A stretch of DNA of 64,000 bases from Rhizobium viscosum (GCF_014873945.1 NZ_JADBEC010000001.1:3489001-3553000), one strand, 5' to 3'. Shown: positions 1 to 8,963, counted from the stretch's first letter. The notes: generated from the letters alone by a model not told the origin. Numbers and translations: made by a program.

Positions 1-49
1 CCGCTTGCCTTAAAAGCAAGCCCAGTCTCCACCCCTGACGGATACCGCC

Positions 50-802
50 ATGCCCGCCAAACTCTCCGTGAACCTCAATGCCATCGCCATGCTGCGCAAC
101 CGCCGCGATCTGCCCTGGCCAAGCGTGGAAGGGCTCGGGCGCATTGCGCTTGCCGCCGGCGCTTCGGGCCTGACCGTGCATCCGCGGCCGGACCAGCGGC
201 ATATCCGCTTTTCCGACCTTCCCGTCATCCGCAACCTGATCGACGACGAGTTTCCGGAAGCCGAGTTCAATATCGAGGGCTATCCGACCGAGGAATTCCT
301 GGAGCTTTGCGCTGGGGCGCAGCCCGAGCAGGTGACGCTGGTGCCGGATGATCCCTCGCAGGCGACCTCCGACCATGGCTGGGATTTCCGCAAGCATCAG
401 GCCTTCCTGACCGATGTCGTATCGCGGCTGAAGAAGATGGGATTTCGTGTTTCGCTGTTTGCCGACGGCGATGGTGACGCAGAGGCTGTGAAAGCGGCAA
501 AAGCGACGGGTGCCGACCGTATCGAGCTTTACACCGGCCCCTATGGTGGCTGCTACGATGCGCCTGAGAGGGCGGGGCCGATCCTGGAAGGGCTCGGCAA
601 GACGGCGGATGCGGCGCTCGCGCTCGGTCTTGCCGTCAATGGCGGCCATGACCTGACGGTGGCAAACCTGCCGGCGCTGGTGAAGCGTATTCCCGATCTC
701 GCGGAAGTCTCGATCGGCCACGGGCTGACGGCGGATGCGCTGGAATATGGCATGGCGGAAACGGTGCGCCGCTTCTGCCGGGCCTGCGGTCAGAAGATCT
801 GA
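50..802 (+). CDS. pdxJ: Pyridoxine 5'-phosphate synthase PdxJ
   Basis: The 250-residue product matches the usual size of PdxJ, the cytoplasmic TIM-barrel enzyme that condenses 1-deoxyxylulose 5-phosphate with 3-amino-1-phosphohydroxyacetone to give pyridoxine 5'-phosphate, the last step of the DXP-dependent vitamin B6 route. Family hallmarks are visible: [14 protein letters not shown] near the N-terminus, [13 protein letters not shown] at about residues 39-51 (active-site His and Arg region), NIEGYPT, and the C-terminal phosphate-binding stretch VNGGHDLT followed by [11 protein letters not shown]. The gene stands alone and is followed at once by a strong hairpin terminator; the next gene converges on it. 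Annotation by motif recognition is firm. Confidence 0.96.
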   Translation: MPAKLSVNLNAIAMLRNRRDLPWPSVEGLGRIALAAGASGLTVHPRPDQRHIRFSDLPVIRNLIDDEFPEAEFNIEGYPTEEFLELCAGAQPEQVTLVPDDPSQATSDHGWDFRKHQAFLTDVVSRLKKMGFRVSLFADGDGDAEAVKAAKATGADRIELYTGPYGGCYDAPERAGPILEGLGKTADAALALGLAVNGGHDLTVANLPALVKRIPDLAEVSIGHGLTADALEYGMAETVRRFCRACGQKI

Positions 803-804
803 GG

Positions 805-840
805 AAGGCTCGCCCTCGGTGGATGCGAGGGCGAGCCTTT
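805..840. terminator. Bidirectional hairpin terminator between pdxJ and the quinone reductase gene
   Basis: A perfect inverted repeat (AAGGCTCGCCCTCG and its complement) with a 7-base loop lies 3 bases after the pdxJ stop. It is bounded by A's on the left and T's on the right, so it can terminate both pdxJ and the convergent gene on the minus strand. Confidence 0.85.
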
Positions 841-848
841 TAAGCCGC

Positions 849-1736
849 TCAGGCGATGAGAGCGGCCTTGTTGGCGACGAAGTAATCCTTCAGCGACTGA
901 GGCTGCTTGCCCGTCAGTTTGGTGAAATCGTCGGTAACAATGTCGAACTTGCCGGCGCGCGTATTGGCGTCGGCCGAAACCAGCATGTCGGCAACGAAGC
1001 CCGGCAGGCCGGCGCCGCGGATGCCCTGGCCGAGCTGCTCGTCAGTGACGGGAACGACGTCCAGCGGCTTGCCCGTGGCTTCGGTGGCGATGGCGGCGAT
1101 TTCCTTCGGCGTCAGCGACTGCTTGCCGGTCAGCGTGTAGGTGGCGTTGGCGGCGATGCCTGATGCTAGGACCGAGGCAATGGCGAGCGCGCAGTCGTCA
1201 CGCGAGATGGTGGCGAGCTTGCCGTCACCGGCCGACGTGAACCATTTCCCGCCCTGAAGGTTGTGCGGCATGCTGTGCATGTAATTGTCGTGATACCAGG
1301 CGTCACGCACGATCGTGTAGGGGATGCCGCTGTCCTTGATGGCGTTTTCGGTGCCGAGGTGGTCGGGCGCGAAAGTGACGAGCGAATTATCGGGGGCCGG
1401 CATGGAAGTGTAGGTGATGTGTTTCACCTTGGCCTTCACGGCAGCGGCGACGGCCGCCTTATGCTGGATCAGGCGTTTGCCGGGCGTGTCCAGCGCGTCG
1501 GTGCTAATGATCAGCAGGCGGTCGACGCCGGCAAAGGCAGCTTCGAGGCTGGCGGCGTCATCGAAATCCGCCTTGCGGGTGACAACACCCTTGGCGGCGA
1601 GGCTCGCGAGCTTTTCTGGGCTGCGGGTCGCGGCAATGATGTTTGCCGGGACGACCTTGTAGCTTTCGATCAGGTGATGGACGACAAGCTGGCCGAGCTG
1701 GCCTGCAGCGCCGGTGACGAGAATGGTTTCGCTCAT
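849..1736 (-). CDS. NmrA/QOR2-type NAD(P)H:quinone oxidoreductase (SDR fold)
   Basis: The 295-residue protein begins with a Rossmann nucleotide-binding motif (TGAAGQLG, residues 8-15) and has the layout of atypical short-chain dehydrogenases of the NmrA/QOR2 (YtfG) family, including the segment after strand 4 with HITYTSMPAPDNS and a C-terminal substrate lid ending KDYFVANK. Family members reduce quinones with NADPH or act as redox sensors. It is transcribed away from an HxlR regulator 118 bp upstream, the same arrangement as E. coli ytfG/ytfH, which supports the assignment and suggests electrophile- or quinone-responsive control. The physiological substrate cannot be read from sequence. Confidence 0.85.
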   Translation of the reverse strand: MSETILVTGAAGQLGQLVVHHLIESYKVVPANIIAATRSPEKLASLAAKGVVTRKADFDDAASLEAAFAGVDRLLIISTDALDTPGKRLIQHKAAVAAAVKAKVKHITYTSMPAPDNSLVTFAPDHLGTENAIKDSGIPYTIVRDAWYHDNYMHSMPHNLQGGKWFTSAGDGKLATISRDDCALAIASVLASGIAANATYTLTGKQSLTPKEIAAIATEATGKPLDVVPVTDEQLGQGIRGAGLPGFVADMLVSADANTRAGKFDIVTDDFTKLTGKQPQSLKDYFVANKAALIA

Positions 1737-1744
1737 GGTATCCT

Positions 1745-1785
1745 CTAGTGGTTGACAGGCGGTCTCAAAAAGAGAGTAACACTAG
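1745..1785. promoter_or_regulatory. Possible HxlR operator in the divergent promoter region
   Basis: The intergenic region between the quinone reductase and HxlR genes contains CTAGTG at 1745-1750 and its complement CACTAG at 1780-1785, with looser symmetry inside (GTTGAC against GTAAC). HxlR proteins are dimeric winged-helix regulators that often bind between divergent genes. The arms are short, so this is a weak candidate. Confidence 0.3.
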
Positions 1786-1854
1786 AATAGGAATTGACCC
1801 GGGACTGTAAAGAAGGCAGTTTTTCGGGAGTTCGTTACCAAAAGGGAACCAGCC

Positions 1855-2286
1855 ATGGCCGGAACAGTCGTCAATCTGAAAGCCAGAACAGGCCAATCCG
1901 AAGGGTTGGGCGCGCGGCGCGAGATCGATCTTGCCAGCCTGGATTTTACCAATTGCCCGGTTCGCGATGTGTTGCAGCAGATCGGCGGCAAGTGGTCGAC
2001 GCTGCTTCTCGAGGCGCTTGCCAAGCAGCCCTATCGCTTCGGCGAGTTGCGCCGAATGATCCCCGATATTTCCCAGCGCATGCTGACCCAGTCGCTGCGC
2101 GACCTGCAGCGGGACGGCTATATCGAGCGGGAGGTTTTTCCGACGAAGCCGCCAAGCGTGGAGTACCGGATGACGGAACTCGGGCGGTCGCTCTATACCG
2201 TGCTGTCACAGCTTCTGAACTGGGCCGAGGCGAACCATGATGAGGTTCGCGCCGCACGGCTGCGATTCGACGCGGATGCTGTATAG
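1855..2286 (+). CDS. HxlR-family transcriptional regulator
   Basis: The 143-residue protein carries the HxlR winged helix-turn-helix. It opens with [19 protein letters not shown] (about residues 36-54), containing the conserved CPV cysteine and GGKW motif, continues with LPQ-type recognition-helix residues ([19 protein letters not shown]) and the wing [11 protein letters not shown]. The cysteine is the usual redox- or aldehyde-sensing residue in this family. Its divergent partner is a QOR2-type quinone reductase, so it most likely controls that gene and itself. An SD-like AAGGGAACC precedes the ATG. The C-terminal tail is short, as usual for the family. Confidence 0.9.
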   Translation: MAGTVVNLKARTGQSEGLGARREIDLASLDFTNCPVRDVLQQIGGKWSTLLLEALAKQPYRFGELRRMIPDISQRMLTQSLRDLQRDGYIEREVFPTKPPSVEYRMTELGRSLYTVLSQLLNWAEANHDEVRAARLRFDADAV

Positions 2287-2289
2287 AGC

Positions 2290-2338
2290 GCAATTCCGGA
2301 CGCAAAACCGCTGCACACTTTTGCTGGAATTGCTTTAG
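2290..2338. repeat. 49-bp imperfect palindromic intergenic repeat, copy 1
   Basis: This segment matches positions 24811-24859 at 47 of 49 bases. It starts with GCAATTCC and ends with GGAATTGC plus TTTAG, so its ends form an 8-bp inverted repeat around a CG-rich centre. It lies just after the HxlR stop, in a gap between convergent genes, as expected for dispersed REP/RIME-like elements that live in intergenic transcript ends. Confidence 0.8.
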
Positions 2339-2340
2339 AG

Positions 2341-2365
2341 GATCAGGCGGCCGGGCCGCCTGATC
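2341..2365. terminator. Hairpin between convergent HxlR and MFS genes
   Basis: A perfect 12-base inverted repeat (GATCAGGCGGCC and complement) with one central base lies between the two convergent stops. The stem is long and GC-rich but the T-tracts are weak, so it is a probable bidirectional terminator. Confidence 0.55.
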
Positions 2366-2374
2366 CGGATTTGA

Positions 2375-3583
2375 TTACTTCTCGCGGCCTTCCGTCAGGA
2401 AGAACAGGAAGGCGAGTGCCGGGAAGCAGAAGCCGATCCAGGCAGCCAGCGTCCAGCCGCCGGTTGCGTAAGCCCAGCCGCCAAGTGCGGAGCCGATGGC
2501 TCCACCGGTGAAGAAGGTCGCCATGAACAGGCCGTTCAGGCGGCCGCGATGTTCCGGGCTCAATCCATAGATCGCGCGCTGGCCGCAGACGAGATTGGTC
2601 GTCACACCAAAATCCAGGAGGATCGCCGCAGCTGTCAGCAGGATGAGCGCCGTCAGCGAGCCGTCGGTTGCGAAATGGCTGATGAGGAAGGAGCCCATGC
2701 CGAGCAGCATGGCGAGCGTGGAAGCGACCTTCGTCATGCCGCGGTCGGCCAGGCGGCCGGCGATCGGCGAGGCGATGGCGCCGGCGGCACCGGCTAGCGC
2801 AAAAAGGGCGATGCCGCTCTGCGATATGCCGAAAGCGGGGCTTGCAAGCAGCAGCGGCGCGGTCGTCCAGAACAGACTGAAAGCGCCGAACATACCGGCC
2901 TGATAGAGGGCGCGGCGCTGCAGCACCCGCGAATTAAGCGCCAGATGGCCCATGGAGGCCAACAGCTCAGCATAACGCAGCTTCGTGTGGGGAACGCGGA
3001 CCGGCAGGTTGACGCGCAATACGATGCCGAGTGCGATCATGACGGCGGCGGTGACGTAATAGACCACATGCCAGGACGAGGTTTCGGCAACGAGGCTCGC
3101 GAAGGGGCGGGCGAGCATGATGCCGCAGAGCAGGCCGCTCATGACATTGCCGACGACCTGGCCGCGTGTCGCATCCGGCGCCATGCTGGCTGCGAAGGGA
3201 ACGAGGACCTGAGCTGCGACCGAGGCGAGGCCGATGCAGAGCGAAGCCGTCAGGAACATGCCAGGCGTGGAGGAAAAGGCCGCGCCGATGAGGGCAAGTG
3301 CGGAGCCGACAGTCAGCGTCAGGATGAGGCGGCGATTTTCAAAGAGGTCGGCAAGCGGCACCAGAAGCAGAAGGCCGAGACCGTAGCCGATCTGCGTGAG
3401 CGTCACGATCAAGCCGGTTGCGGCCGGCGAGAAGCCGAGATCGGCGCTGATGAGGCCCGCCAGCGGCTGGCCGTAATAAAGGTTGGCGGCGACGAAGCCG
3501 CAGGAAGCTGCAAAAAGGAAGGTTAGCCAGGGGGATAGGGCGCGTGGCGTGGCCGCATCCTGCGTGGTGGCTGAAACGCTCAT
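2375..3583 (-). CDS. MFS transporter, DHA1 drug/sugar-efflux type
   Basis: The 402-residue protein has twelve predicted transmembrane segments and the major facilitator signature between helices 2 and 3 (LVPLADLFENRR, residues about 75-86). A second copy occurs in the C-terminal half (IAGRLADRGMTK). The conserved stretch with ANLYYGQPLAG near residue 35 is typical of the DHA1 branch containing putative arabinose or drug exporters. It is an inner-membrane proton-driven exporter by family; the substrate is unknown. It follows a TetR gene on the same strand after 93 bp, so the regulator probably controls this exporter. Confidence 0.85.
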   Translation of the reverse strand: MSVSATTQDAATPRALSPWLTFLFAASCGFVAANLYYGQPLAGLISADLGFSPAATGLIVTLTQIGYGLGLLLLVPLADLFENRRLILTLTVGSALALIGAAFSSTPGMFLTASLCIGLASVAAQVLVPFAASMAPDATRGQVVGNVMSGLLCGIMLARPFASLVAETSSWHVVYYVTAAVMIALGIVLRVNLPVRVPHTKLRYAELLASMGHLALNSRVLQRRALYQAGMFGAFSLFWTTAPLLLASPAFGISQSGIALFALAGAAGAIASPIAGRLADRGMTKVASTLAMLLGMGSFLISHFATDGSLTALILLTAAAILLDFGVTTNLVCGQRAIYGLSPEHRGRLNGLFMATFFTGGAIGSALGGWAYATGGWTLAAWIGFCFPALAFLFFLTEGREK

Positions 3584-3676
3584 CAGAAACTCCGGGAGGC
3601 AATGATTGGGAGGATTGAATGCAATTTAATCATCTGCCGCCACCCGATCCCTGACCGGATGACGGTATTTCGGTCG

Positions 3677-4291
3677 TCACGTTACGAGACGCATTGCGGC
3701 CTCGGCCGCAGCCATCATTTCTTTCTCTCCGCGTCCCGTCCTCCCGATGACACGCAAGCCCTTGGTCAGGCAGAGAAAGGTAAGGGCGGTGGCATCGGCA
3801 TCTACGTTCGACGGGATCGTGCCATCGGCCTGGCCGATGCGGATGAGATCGGCCATCAGCTTTTCGTCAGCGGAAAAGGCGGCGGCCACATGTTCGGCAG
3901 CTTCCTCGTCGAGCAGCGAAATGTCGTTTGCGCCACCAACGACGAGGCAGCCTTTGAGGCCTGCTTCGCCGTGGGAAAGCTCGGCATAATACAGGACCAT
4001 TTGGAGGACCTTTTCGCGGCCCGTCTTTACGGATGCGATCTTCGCCTCCAGCCTGCCGCGGCCGAGTTGGCGATAGCGCCTGAAGGCGGCAAGAAAGATG
4101 CCGCGTTTGTCCTTGAAAGCCTTGTAGACGCTGCCTGAGGCAAGGCCCATGGCTTCGGTCAATTCGCTGATGGAGGCGGCGTGGTAGCCGCGCTCGGAGA
4201 AGACGCGCAGCGCAGCATCGAGTGCTGCGTCCATATCGAACTCGCGCGGGCGGCCGCGGCTGCGGGTTTTCGTGAGGGTGTCAACGGTCAT
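3677..4291 (-). CDS. TetR/AcrR-family transcriptional regulator
   Basis: The 204-residue protein has an N-terminal TetR helix-turn-helix at about residues 20-65 (AALRVFSERGYHAASISEL then GLASGSVYKAFKDKRG) and a helical ligand-binding C-terminal domain with CLVVGGANDISLLD, found in the TetR_C branch related to enzymes of electrophile detoxification. It lies directly upstream of, and co-directional with, an MFS exporter, consistent with a ligand-responsive repressor of efflux. The upstream sequence GGAATGACCGTTTCC has only short symmetrical ends, so its operator is not clear. Confidence 0.88.
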   Translation of the reverse strand: MTVDTLTKTRSRGRPREFDMDAALDAALRVFSERGYHAASISELTEAMGLASGSVYKAFKDKRGIFLAAFRRYRQLGRGRLEAKIASVKTGREKVLQMVLYYAELSHGEAGLKGCLVVGGANDISLLDEEAAEHVAAAFSADEKLMADLIRIGQADGTIPSNVDADATALTFLCLTKGLRVIGRTGRGEKEMMAAAEAAMRLVT

Positions 4292-4351
4292 GGCGCCTAA
4301 TTAGGGAATGACCGTTTCCAAATCAAGTAAAATTTCTAAGACGCAGCAAAA

Positions 4352-5269
4352 TCAGAGGTCGAGCACCCAGGTCTGGCCGTTCGCTTCCGGGCCGAACATG
4401 CGATGTCTCTCTTCGGAGACAAGCCGGAAGCCGGCCTTCTGATAGATAGCGCGGGCGGTGTGGAGGAAGTCGTTGGTCCAGAGCGAAATCTGCCGGTACC
4501 CCTTGCGACCGGAGAAGGCGATGCACTCGTCGACGAGTTGCCTGCCAAGGCCGAGACCGCGGGCGGCCTTGTCGACATAGAGCAGGCGGAGCTTGGCAAT
4601 GCCATCGCCGCCATTGGTGATCAGCACAGAGCCGAGATTGATGCCGGCGCGCTCGGCGATCCAGCAATATTCCATCTCGGGATCGAAATTGGCGAGGAAC
4701 TTGCCCGCGACGTCGGCGACCAGTCCTTCGAAGCGGAGGTCCCAGCCATATTCCTCGGCATAGAAACGTCCCTGGCTCTGAACGATCCAGCCGATATCGC
4801 CAGCGCGATGCGGGCGGATGACGGCGGGTGCCGGTTTCGCCTGAGGGTCGAGGATCGCGCGGATCGTTCGCATGGCGGCAACGGCGGCCTGCGGCTCGCC
4901 ATCGGCGAGCGTATCGAAGCGGGCGGCGATCTGGGCATTGGAGCGGCGGCCAAGCTCCTCGAACTGAGCTCGTCCCTTGGTGGTGACTGTGAGGATCTGG
5001 CTGCGCTGATCGGCGGGATCGGGCGTCGCCTCGATGAAGTCTTCTTCGCGGAAGCGCTTGAGGATGCGGCTGAGATAGGCGGGATCGAGCTGCAGGTCGC
5101 GGGCAAGGGCGCCGGCATTGACGCCATTGTGGACACCGATCTCGAAGAGCACGCGCGCATCGGTCAGCGTGAAGGGGGTGTCGAGATAGGCCTTATTCAG
5201 AAGGCCGAGGAAGTTCGTGTAGAAGCGATTGAATTCGCGGGCGGATTCGATGAGGGCGATATCGGTCAT
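4352..5269 (-). CDS. MarR-GNAT fusion regulator/acetyltransferase
   Basis: The 305-residue protein joins two domains. Residues 1 to about 140 form a MarR winged helix (YLSRILKRFREEDFIEATPDPADQRSQ shows the recognition helix and the DxRSQ wing). Residues about 150-305 form a GNAT N-acetyltransferase with the acetyl-CoA loop GLGLGRQLVDE and the late strand AIYQKAGFRLV. Such fusions are widespread in proteobacteria and are thought to regulate genes while acetylating an unknown small molecule or protein. A 23-base near-perfect palindrome centred at 5312 lies just upstream of the start codon and is a good autoregulatory operator. Confidence 0.9.
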   Translation of the reverse strand: MTDIALIESAREFNRFYTNFLGLLNKAYLDTPFTLTDARVLFEIGVHNGVNAGALARDLQLDPAYLSRILKRFREEDFIEATPDPADQRSQILTVTTKGRAQFEELGRRSNAQIAARFDTLADGEPQAAVAAMRTIRAILDPQAKPAPAVIRPHRAGDIGWIVQSQGRFYAEEYGWDLRFEGLVADVAGKFLANFDPEMEYCWIAERAGINLGSVLITNGGDGIAKLRLLYVDKAARGLGLGRQLVDECIAFSGRKGYRQISLWTNDFLHTARAIYQKAGFRLVSEERHRMFGPEANGQTWVLDL

Positions 5270-5300
5270 GGCAGGGTCTCCTGACAGAAACCCTGCTGCC

Positions 5301-5323
5301 TTTATTTGACTGAGTCAACTAAA
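5301..5323. promoter_or_regulatory. Palindromic operator upstream of the MarR-GNAT gene
   Basis: The core is the perfect palindrome TTGACTGAGTCAA (5306-5318). Including flanking A/T bases, 10 of 11 positions on each side pair around the central G at 5312. It sits 32-54 bases before the MarR-GNAT start, where MarR repressors normally bind. A related palindrome occurs at 56913-56935. Confidence 0.65.
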
Positions 5324-5331
5324 TTGATGGC

Positions 5332-6054
5332 TCAGGCCGCGTCTTCTTCTTCGTTTGCGACTTCTCCCTCGAAGGCGAAATCGACGGCGGCGCGGGCATG
5401 GATTGTCGTCGTGTCGAAACCGGGCAGGGGCAGATGATCGGGATCGAGGATCAGGCAGATTTCGGTGCAGCCGAGGATGATGCTATCGGCGCCATTGGCG
5501 CGGGCACGTTCGATCACGGCCATCAGTTTTTCACGCGAGCTGTCGAGCACCTTGCCGGCGCAGAGTTCGTTGAAGATGATGTCGTGAACGGTGGTACGGT
5601 CGGCTGCGTCAGGCACCATGATGTCGAGACCGAGGCTCTTCATGCGCTCGGTATAGAAGCCGTGCTCCATCGTGTAGCGCGTGGCGAGCAGCAGCGGGCG
5701 CTTGCAGCCTGCTGCATGGATCGTCTTGGCGGTCTCGTCGATAATGTGGATCAGCCGCACGGAGATGTATGTTGCAACTTCGGGCGCGATCAGATGCATG
5801 GTATTGGTGCAGATGAGCACGCAATCGGCTCCGGCAATCTGCAGGCGCAGCGCAACATCGCCGAGGCGCGAGGCAGCCATATCCCAAGCTCCGGCCTTCT
5901 GGAGGGCAACGATCTCCTCGAAGTTCACCGAATGCATGATCAGTTCGGCAGAGGCGAGACCACCCAGGCGCTCACGCACCATTTCGTTGATGAGACGATA
6001 GTAGACTGCCGAACTTTCAAAGCTCATGCCGCCGATGAGGCCGACTGTTTTCAT
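5332..6054 (-). CDS. Aspartate/glutamate racemase family protein
   Basis: The 240-residue product starts at MKTVGLIGGMSFES, preceded by an AGGGAGCG Shine-Dalgarno sequence; a longer upstream reading frame lacks one. The two catalytic cysteines of cofactor-independent Asp/Glu racemases are visible in ICTNTMH (about residue 82) and LGCTEI (about residue 195), and the fold matches the RacD/YgeA group. The family interconverts L- and D-aspartate, glutamate or related amino acids in the cytoplasm; YgeA-type members have broad specificity. It is transcribed divergently from an Lrp/AsnC regulator, suggesting amino-acid-responsive control. Confidence 0.88.
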   Translation of the reverse strand: MKTVGLIGGMSFESSAVYYRLINEMVRERLGGLASAELIMHSVNFEEIVALQKAGAWDMAASRLGDVALRLQIAGADCVLICTNTMHLIAPEVATYISVRLIHIIDETAKTIHAAGCKRPLLLATRYTMEHGFYTERMKSLGLDIMVPDAADRTTVHDIIFNELCAGKVLDSSREKLMAVIERARANGADSIILGCTEICLILDPDHLPLPGFDTTTIHARAAVDFAFEGEVANEEEDAA

Positions 6055-6205
6055 GGATGCTCGCTCCCTGGAGTGTTCTCTGATGTCCTGATGATGATGC
6101 AGATCGGGCGCGGTGTGTTTGCGTTGTTTGTTCTTTTGCATCGTTCTGTGCTACGCTTTTGCACCATTTTCGATTTTTCTGCAAAATTTCAGCGTGAGGC
6201 TTTTC

Positions 6206-6670
6206 ATGATCGACGATCGCGACAGGCGAATTCTCGATATCCTGCAAGAGAATGCGGGCATCTCCGTGACCGAGCTTGCCGAATTGGTTGCGCTTTCGGT
6301 TTCCGCCTGTTCGCGGCGCATCCAGCGGCTGGAAGAGACCGGCCATATAGCGCGGCGCATCGTTGTGCTGGATCGCGAGCGGATGGGCGTGCCGACCACA
6401 CTCTTTGCGCTCATCAAGACCGCACATCATTCCGACGAGTGGACCGAGAGCTTCCGGCGGGCGATCAGCGATATCCCCGAGATCGTCGAGGCGCACCGGC
6501 TGACTGGCAACTATGATTACATTCTCAAGATCGTGTTGCCGCGCGTCGAACACTACGATGTCATTTACAAGCGGATCGTGCGCCGCATCGAACTCTTCGA
6601 TGTCTCCGCCTCGATCTCCATGGAGATTATGAAGAGCGGTACGGCGATACCCGTAGGTTACGCCAACTGA
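6206..6670 (+). CDS. Lrp/AsnC-family transcriptional regulator
   Basis: The 154-residue protein starts at MIDDRDRRILDILQENAG, after a GTGAGG Shine-Dalgarno-like sequence. Residues 1-60 form the AsnC-type helix-turn-helix (ISVTELAELVALSVSACSRRIQRLEETG). The rest is the RAM ligand-binding domain, with the conserved TGNYDYILKIV strand. Lrp/AsnC proteins are oligomeric sensors of amino acids. The gene faces away from the racemase gene across about 150 bp, so the racemase is the likely target and its substrate or product the likely ligand. Confidence 0.92.
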   Translation: MIDDRDRRILDILQENAGISVTELAELVALSVSACSRRIQRLEETGHIARRIVVLDRERMGVPTTLFALIKTAHHSDEWTESFRRAISDIPEIVEAHRLTGNYDYILKIVLPRVEHYDVIYKRIVRRIELFDVSASISMEIMKSGTAIPVGYAN

Positions 6671-6679
6671 ATAAGCGAA

Positions 6680-7465
6680 CTAGGACAAGACTGCCTCCAG
6701 CGTTGATCGATTGCGTAGCATCCAGGACGCACTCCTCGTGCGCCATGTTATCGCCCATAGAGATTCTGGGCCTTTCGTATCCGGCGTGACATGAGCCTCT
6801 TTTGCCTGCTCGGCAGCATCGTGAATTGCAAATGCAAGCAGTTTGCCGAAGAAGCCGTCCCGCTGCTTTTTCGAAAAACCGTAACCGTCCAACAGATATC
6901 GAACCTGCCGCGCTCTTGCCATTGCCGAGCCAAGGTTCATTCTTTCCGCTATGTCGTCATCGTAAAGCTGGGCATTCAGCCAGCAGGCTTGCGCTAGTTC
7001 GGTGTCTATTCCAACCGGTCCGGCAGCCTCCCAATCGATGAGGGCGATTGGCGTGTTAGAGTGAGAGACAATATTCCAGGGGCCGGTGTCGCAGTGGCCA
7101 ATGACGCGCGGACCAGTTCCGAGCTCACGACCAAACCACCCGCGCCAGATCGCATTGTCAGGGACTTTGAACGAAGATGTCGCCTCGTGGAGTTGCCGGA
7201 GCATCCTTCCGAGGAGAGGCAGAGCCTCATCGCTCCAAGGCCCAGGATGGACAAACTCTCCTTCGATAAACGAGAGGGTTTCACGACCCCGCTCGTCAAA
7301 GCCCGTGCCGACGACATGGGGACATGCGGCGAATCCCACCTGCTCAAGATGCCTCAGCAGCGAAACTATGACTGGTGACCAAGGGCCACTCTCACGATAA
7401 ATGACATTGCCCCGTCGAGAAACTTCAGTGCGTCCGCCGCCGGCTAAAATGATTTCGTCGTCCAT
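6680..7465 (-). CDS. Aminoglycoside phosphotransferase (APH)-family kinase
   Basis: The 261-residue protein, taken from MDDEIILAGGG, contains the APH kinase catalytic loop HCDTGPWN (His124, Asp126, Asn131) and the metal-binding Asp in LIDWEAAG (Asp144). It has a Brenner motif in place of the HRD of protein kinases. The family phosphorylates aminoglycosides, homoserine, choline and similar small molecules; nothing here fixes the substrate. Base composition is less GC-rich than neighbours, suggesting later acquisition. The start is uncertain because the only purine-rich stretch abuts the ATG; a longer frame extends to 7609 without a better signal. Confidence 0.75.
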   Translation of the reverse strand: MDDEIILAGGGRTEVSRRGNVIYRESGPWSPVIVSLLRHLEQVGFAACPHVVGTGFDERGRETLSFIEGEFVHPGPWSDEALPLLGRMLRQLHEATSSFKVPDNAIWRGWFGRELGTGPRVIGHCDTGPWNIVSHSNTPIALIDWEAAGPVGIDTELAQACWLNAQLYDDDIAERMNLGSAMARARQVRYLLDGYGFSKKQRDGFFGKLLAFAIHDAAEQAKEAHVTPDTKGPESLWAITWRTRSASWMLRNRSTLEAVLS

Positions 7466-7641
7466 TCCCGGAATGTACGTGCAAAACGCTTTTGATGACA
7501 GTGCGGACAGGACTGACGCAAGGGGCAAATCAGCAGCGAACAAAGCCGATCTGGATGCAGGGCAGGCATGCCGAAACGGCGGTTGAATCCTTCGTTCGAA
7601 AGGCGACATTTGTTGCAGCGCAATGACGAAAGGGTAGGTTC

Positions 7642-8907
7642 ATGAGCGAACATCACGTCGTCGTCATCGGCGGCGGTTTCGGCGGGCTGCAGGTCGTCAA
7701 TGGATTGAAGGGCGCGGGCGTGAAGGTCACGCTGATCGACCGGCGCAACCATCATCTCTTTCAGCCGCTTCTCTATCAGGTGGCAACGACGATCCTGTCT
7801 ACGTCCGAGATCGCCTGGCCGATCCGCCATCTCTATGCCGACCGGCCCGAGGTGACGACGCTGCTTGGCGAGGTTAACGGCGTCGATGCACAGGCAAAGA
7901 CCGTTTCCTTACGCAGCGGCATGGTGTTGAATTACGATACGCTGGTGCTGGCAACCGGTGCCACGCACGCCTATTTCGGCCATGACGAATGGGAGCCGGT
8001 CGCGCCCGGCCTCAAGACCCTCGAGGATGCGACGACCATTCGCCGCCGCATGCTACTCGCCTTCGAACGGGCGGAAGTGGAAAGCGATCCGGCCGCGCGA
8101 GATGCGTATCTGACCTTCTCCATTGTCGGCGCTGGTCCGACCGGGGTGGAGCTCGCCGGCATCATCGCCGAGCTTGCGCATTTCACGCTGCCGAAGGAGT
8201 TTCGCAATATCGATACGCGCAAGACCCGCGTCGTGCTGATCGAGGCCGGTCCGCGCGTGCTGCCGGCCTTTGCCGAGGAGCTTTCGGCCTATGCGCAGAA
8301 GGCGCTGGAAAAGCTCGGCGTCGAGGTGCTGACGGGGACGCCGGTGACGCAATGCACGGCTGACGGTGTCACGGTCGGCGAAAACTTCATTCCGAGCCGG
8401 ACGATCGTCTGGGCCGCCGGCGTGCAGGCTTCGCATGCGGCGCGCTGGCTCGGCGTGCCGGCCGACCGGGCAGGGCGCACCATCGTCGAAAAGGATTTGA
8501 CCGCACCCGGCCTGCCGGATGTCTTCGTGATTGGCGATACGGCCTTGGTGATACGTGACGATGGCAAGCCGGTGCCGGGCATTGCGCCGGCGGCCAAGCA
8601 GCAGGGCGGCTATGTGGCGAAGGTTATCCGCGCCCGCGTCTCAGGCAAGCCGGCACCGGGGCCGTTCAAATACTGGCATCAGGGCAGCCTGGCCACGATC
8701 GGCAAGAGTGCGGCGATCATCGATTTCGGTCGCTTCAAGCTTAAGGGCTGGATCGCCTGGTGGATCTGGGGCCTTGCCCATATCTACTTCCTGATCGGCA
8801 CACGCTCGCGTTTTGCCGTCGCCTGGAACTGGTTCTGGATCTATATGAGCGGCCAGCATAGCGCCCGGCTGATCACCCAGCGCGAGACGATGCGTGACGA
8901 TGGGTAG
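7642..8907 (+). CDS. ndh: Type II NADH:quinone oxidoreductase (NDH-2)
   Basis: The 421-residue flavoprotein has an N-terminal FAD-binding motif (GGGFGG, residues 10-15), a second dinucleotide-binding motif for NADH (VGAGPTGVELAG, around residue 160), the FAD-contacting VIGDTA segment and the NDH-2 quinone-site region AKQQGGY. The C-terminal amphipathic stretch rich in Trp (WWIWGLAHIYFL) fits monotopic attachment to the inner membrane face. The enzyme oxidises NADH and reduces quinone without pumping protons, offering an uncoupled entry to the respiratory chain. A clear AAGGGTAGG precedes the ATG. It is monocistronic and ends at a convergent terminator. Confidence 0.93.
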   Translation: MSEHHVVVIGGGFGGLQVVNGLKGAGVKVTLIDRRNHHLFQPLLYQVATTILSTSEIAWPIRHLYADRPEVTTLLGEVNGVDAQAKTVSLRSGMVLNYDTLVLATGATHAYFGHDEWEPVAPGLKTLEDATTIRRRMLLAFERAEVESDPAARDAYLTFSIVGAGPTGVELAGIIAELAHFTLPKEFRNIDTRKTRVVLIEAGPRVLPAFAEELSAYAQKALEKLGVEVLTGTPVTQCTADGVTVGENFIPSRTIVWAAGVQASHAARWLGVPADRAGRTIVEKDLTAPGLPDVFVIGDTALVIRDDGKPVPGIAPAAKQQGGYVAKVIRARVSGKPAPGPFKYWHQGSLATIGKSAAIIDFGRFKLKGWIAWWIWGLAHIYFLIGTRSRFAVAWNWFWIYMSGQHSARLITQRETMRDDG

Positions 8908-8928
8908 GGCGAAACAAGCGGCAAAGAA

Positions 8929-8955
8929 AAAGGGCAGCTCCGGGAGCCGCCCTTT
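8929..8955. terminator. Bidirectional terminator between ndh and the alcohol dehydrogenase gene
   Basis: The stem AAAGGGC-GCTC pairs with GAGC-GCCCTTT across a 3-base loop, with A's on the left and T's on the right. It lies midway between two convergent genes. Confidence 0.8.
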
Positions 8956-8963
8956 CTGTTTCA

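Noticed and set aside
3-21. Hairpin GCTTGC/GCAAGC before pdxJ as terminator
   Set aside because: Only six pairs and no T-run; the upstream gene is outside the window, so its role cannot be judged.
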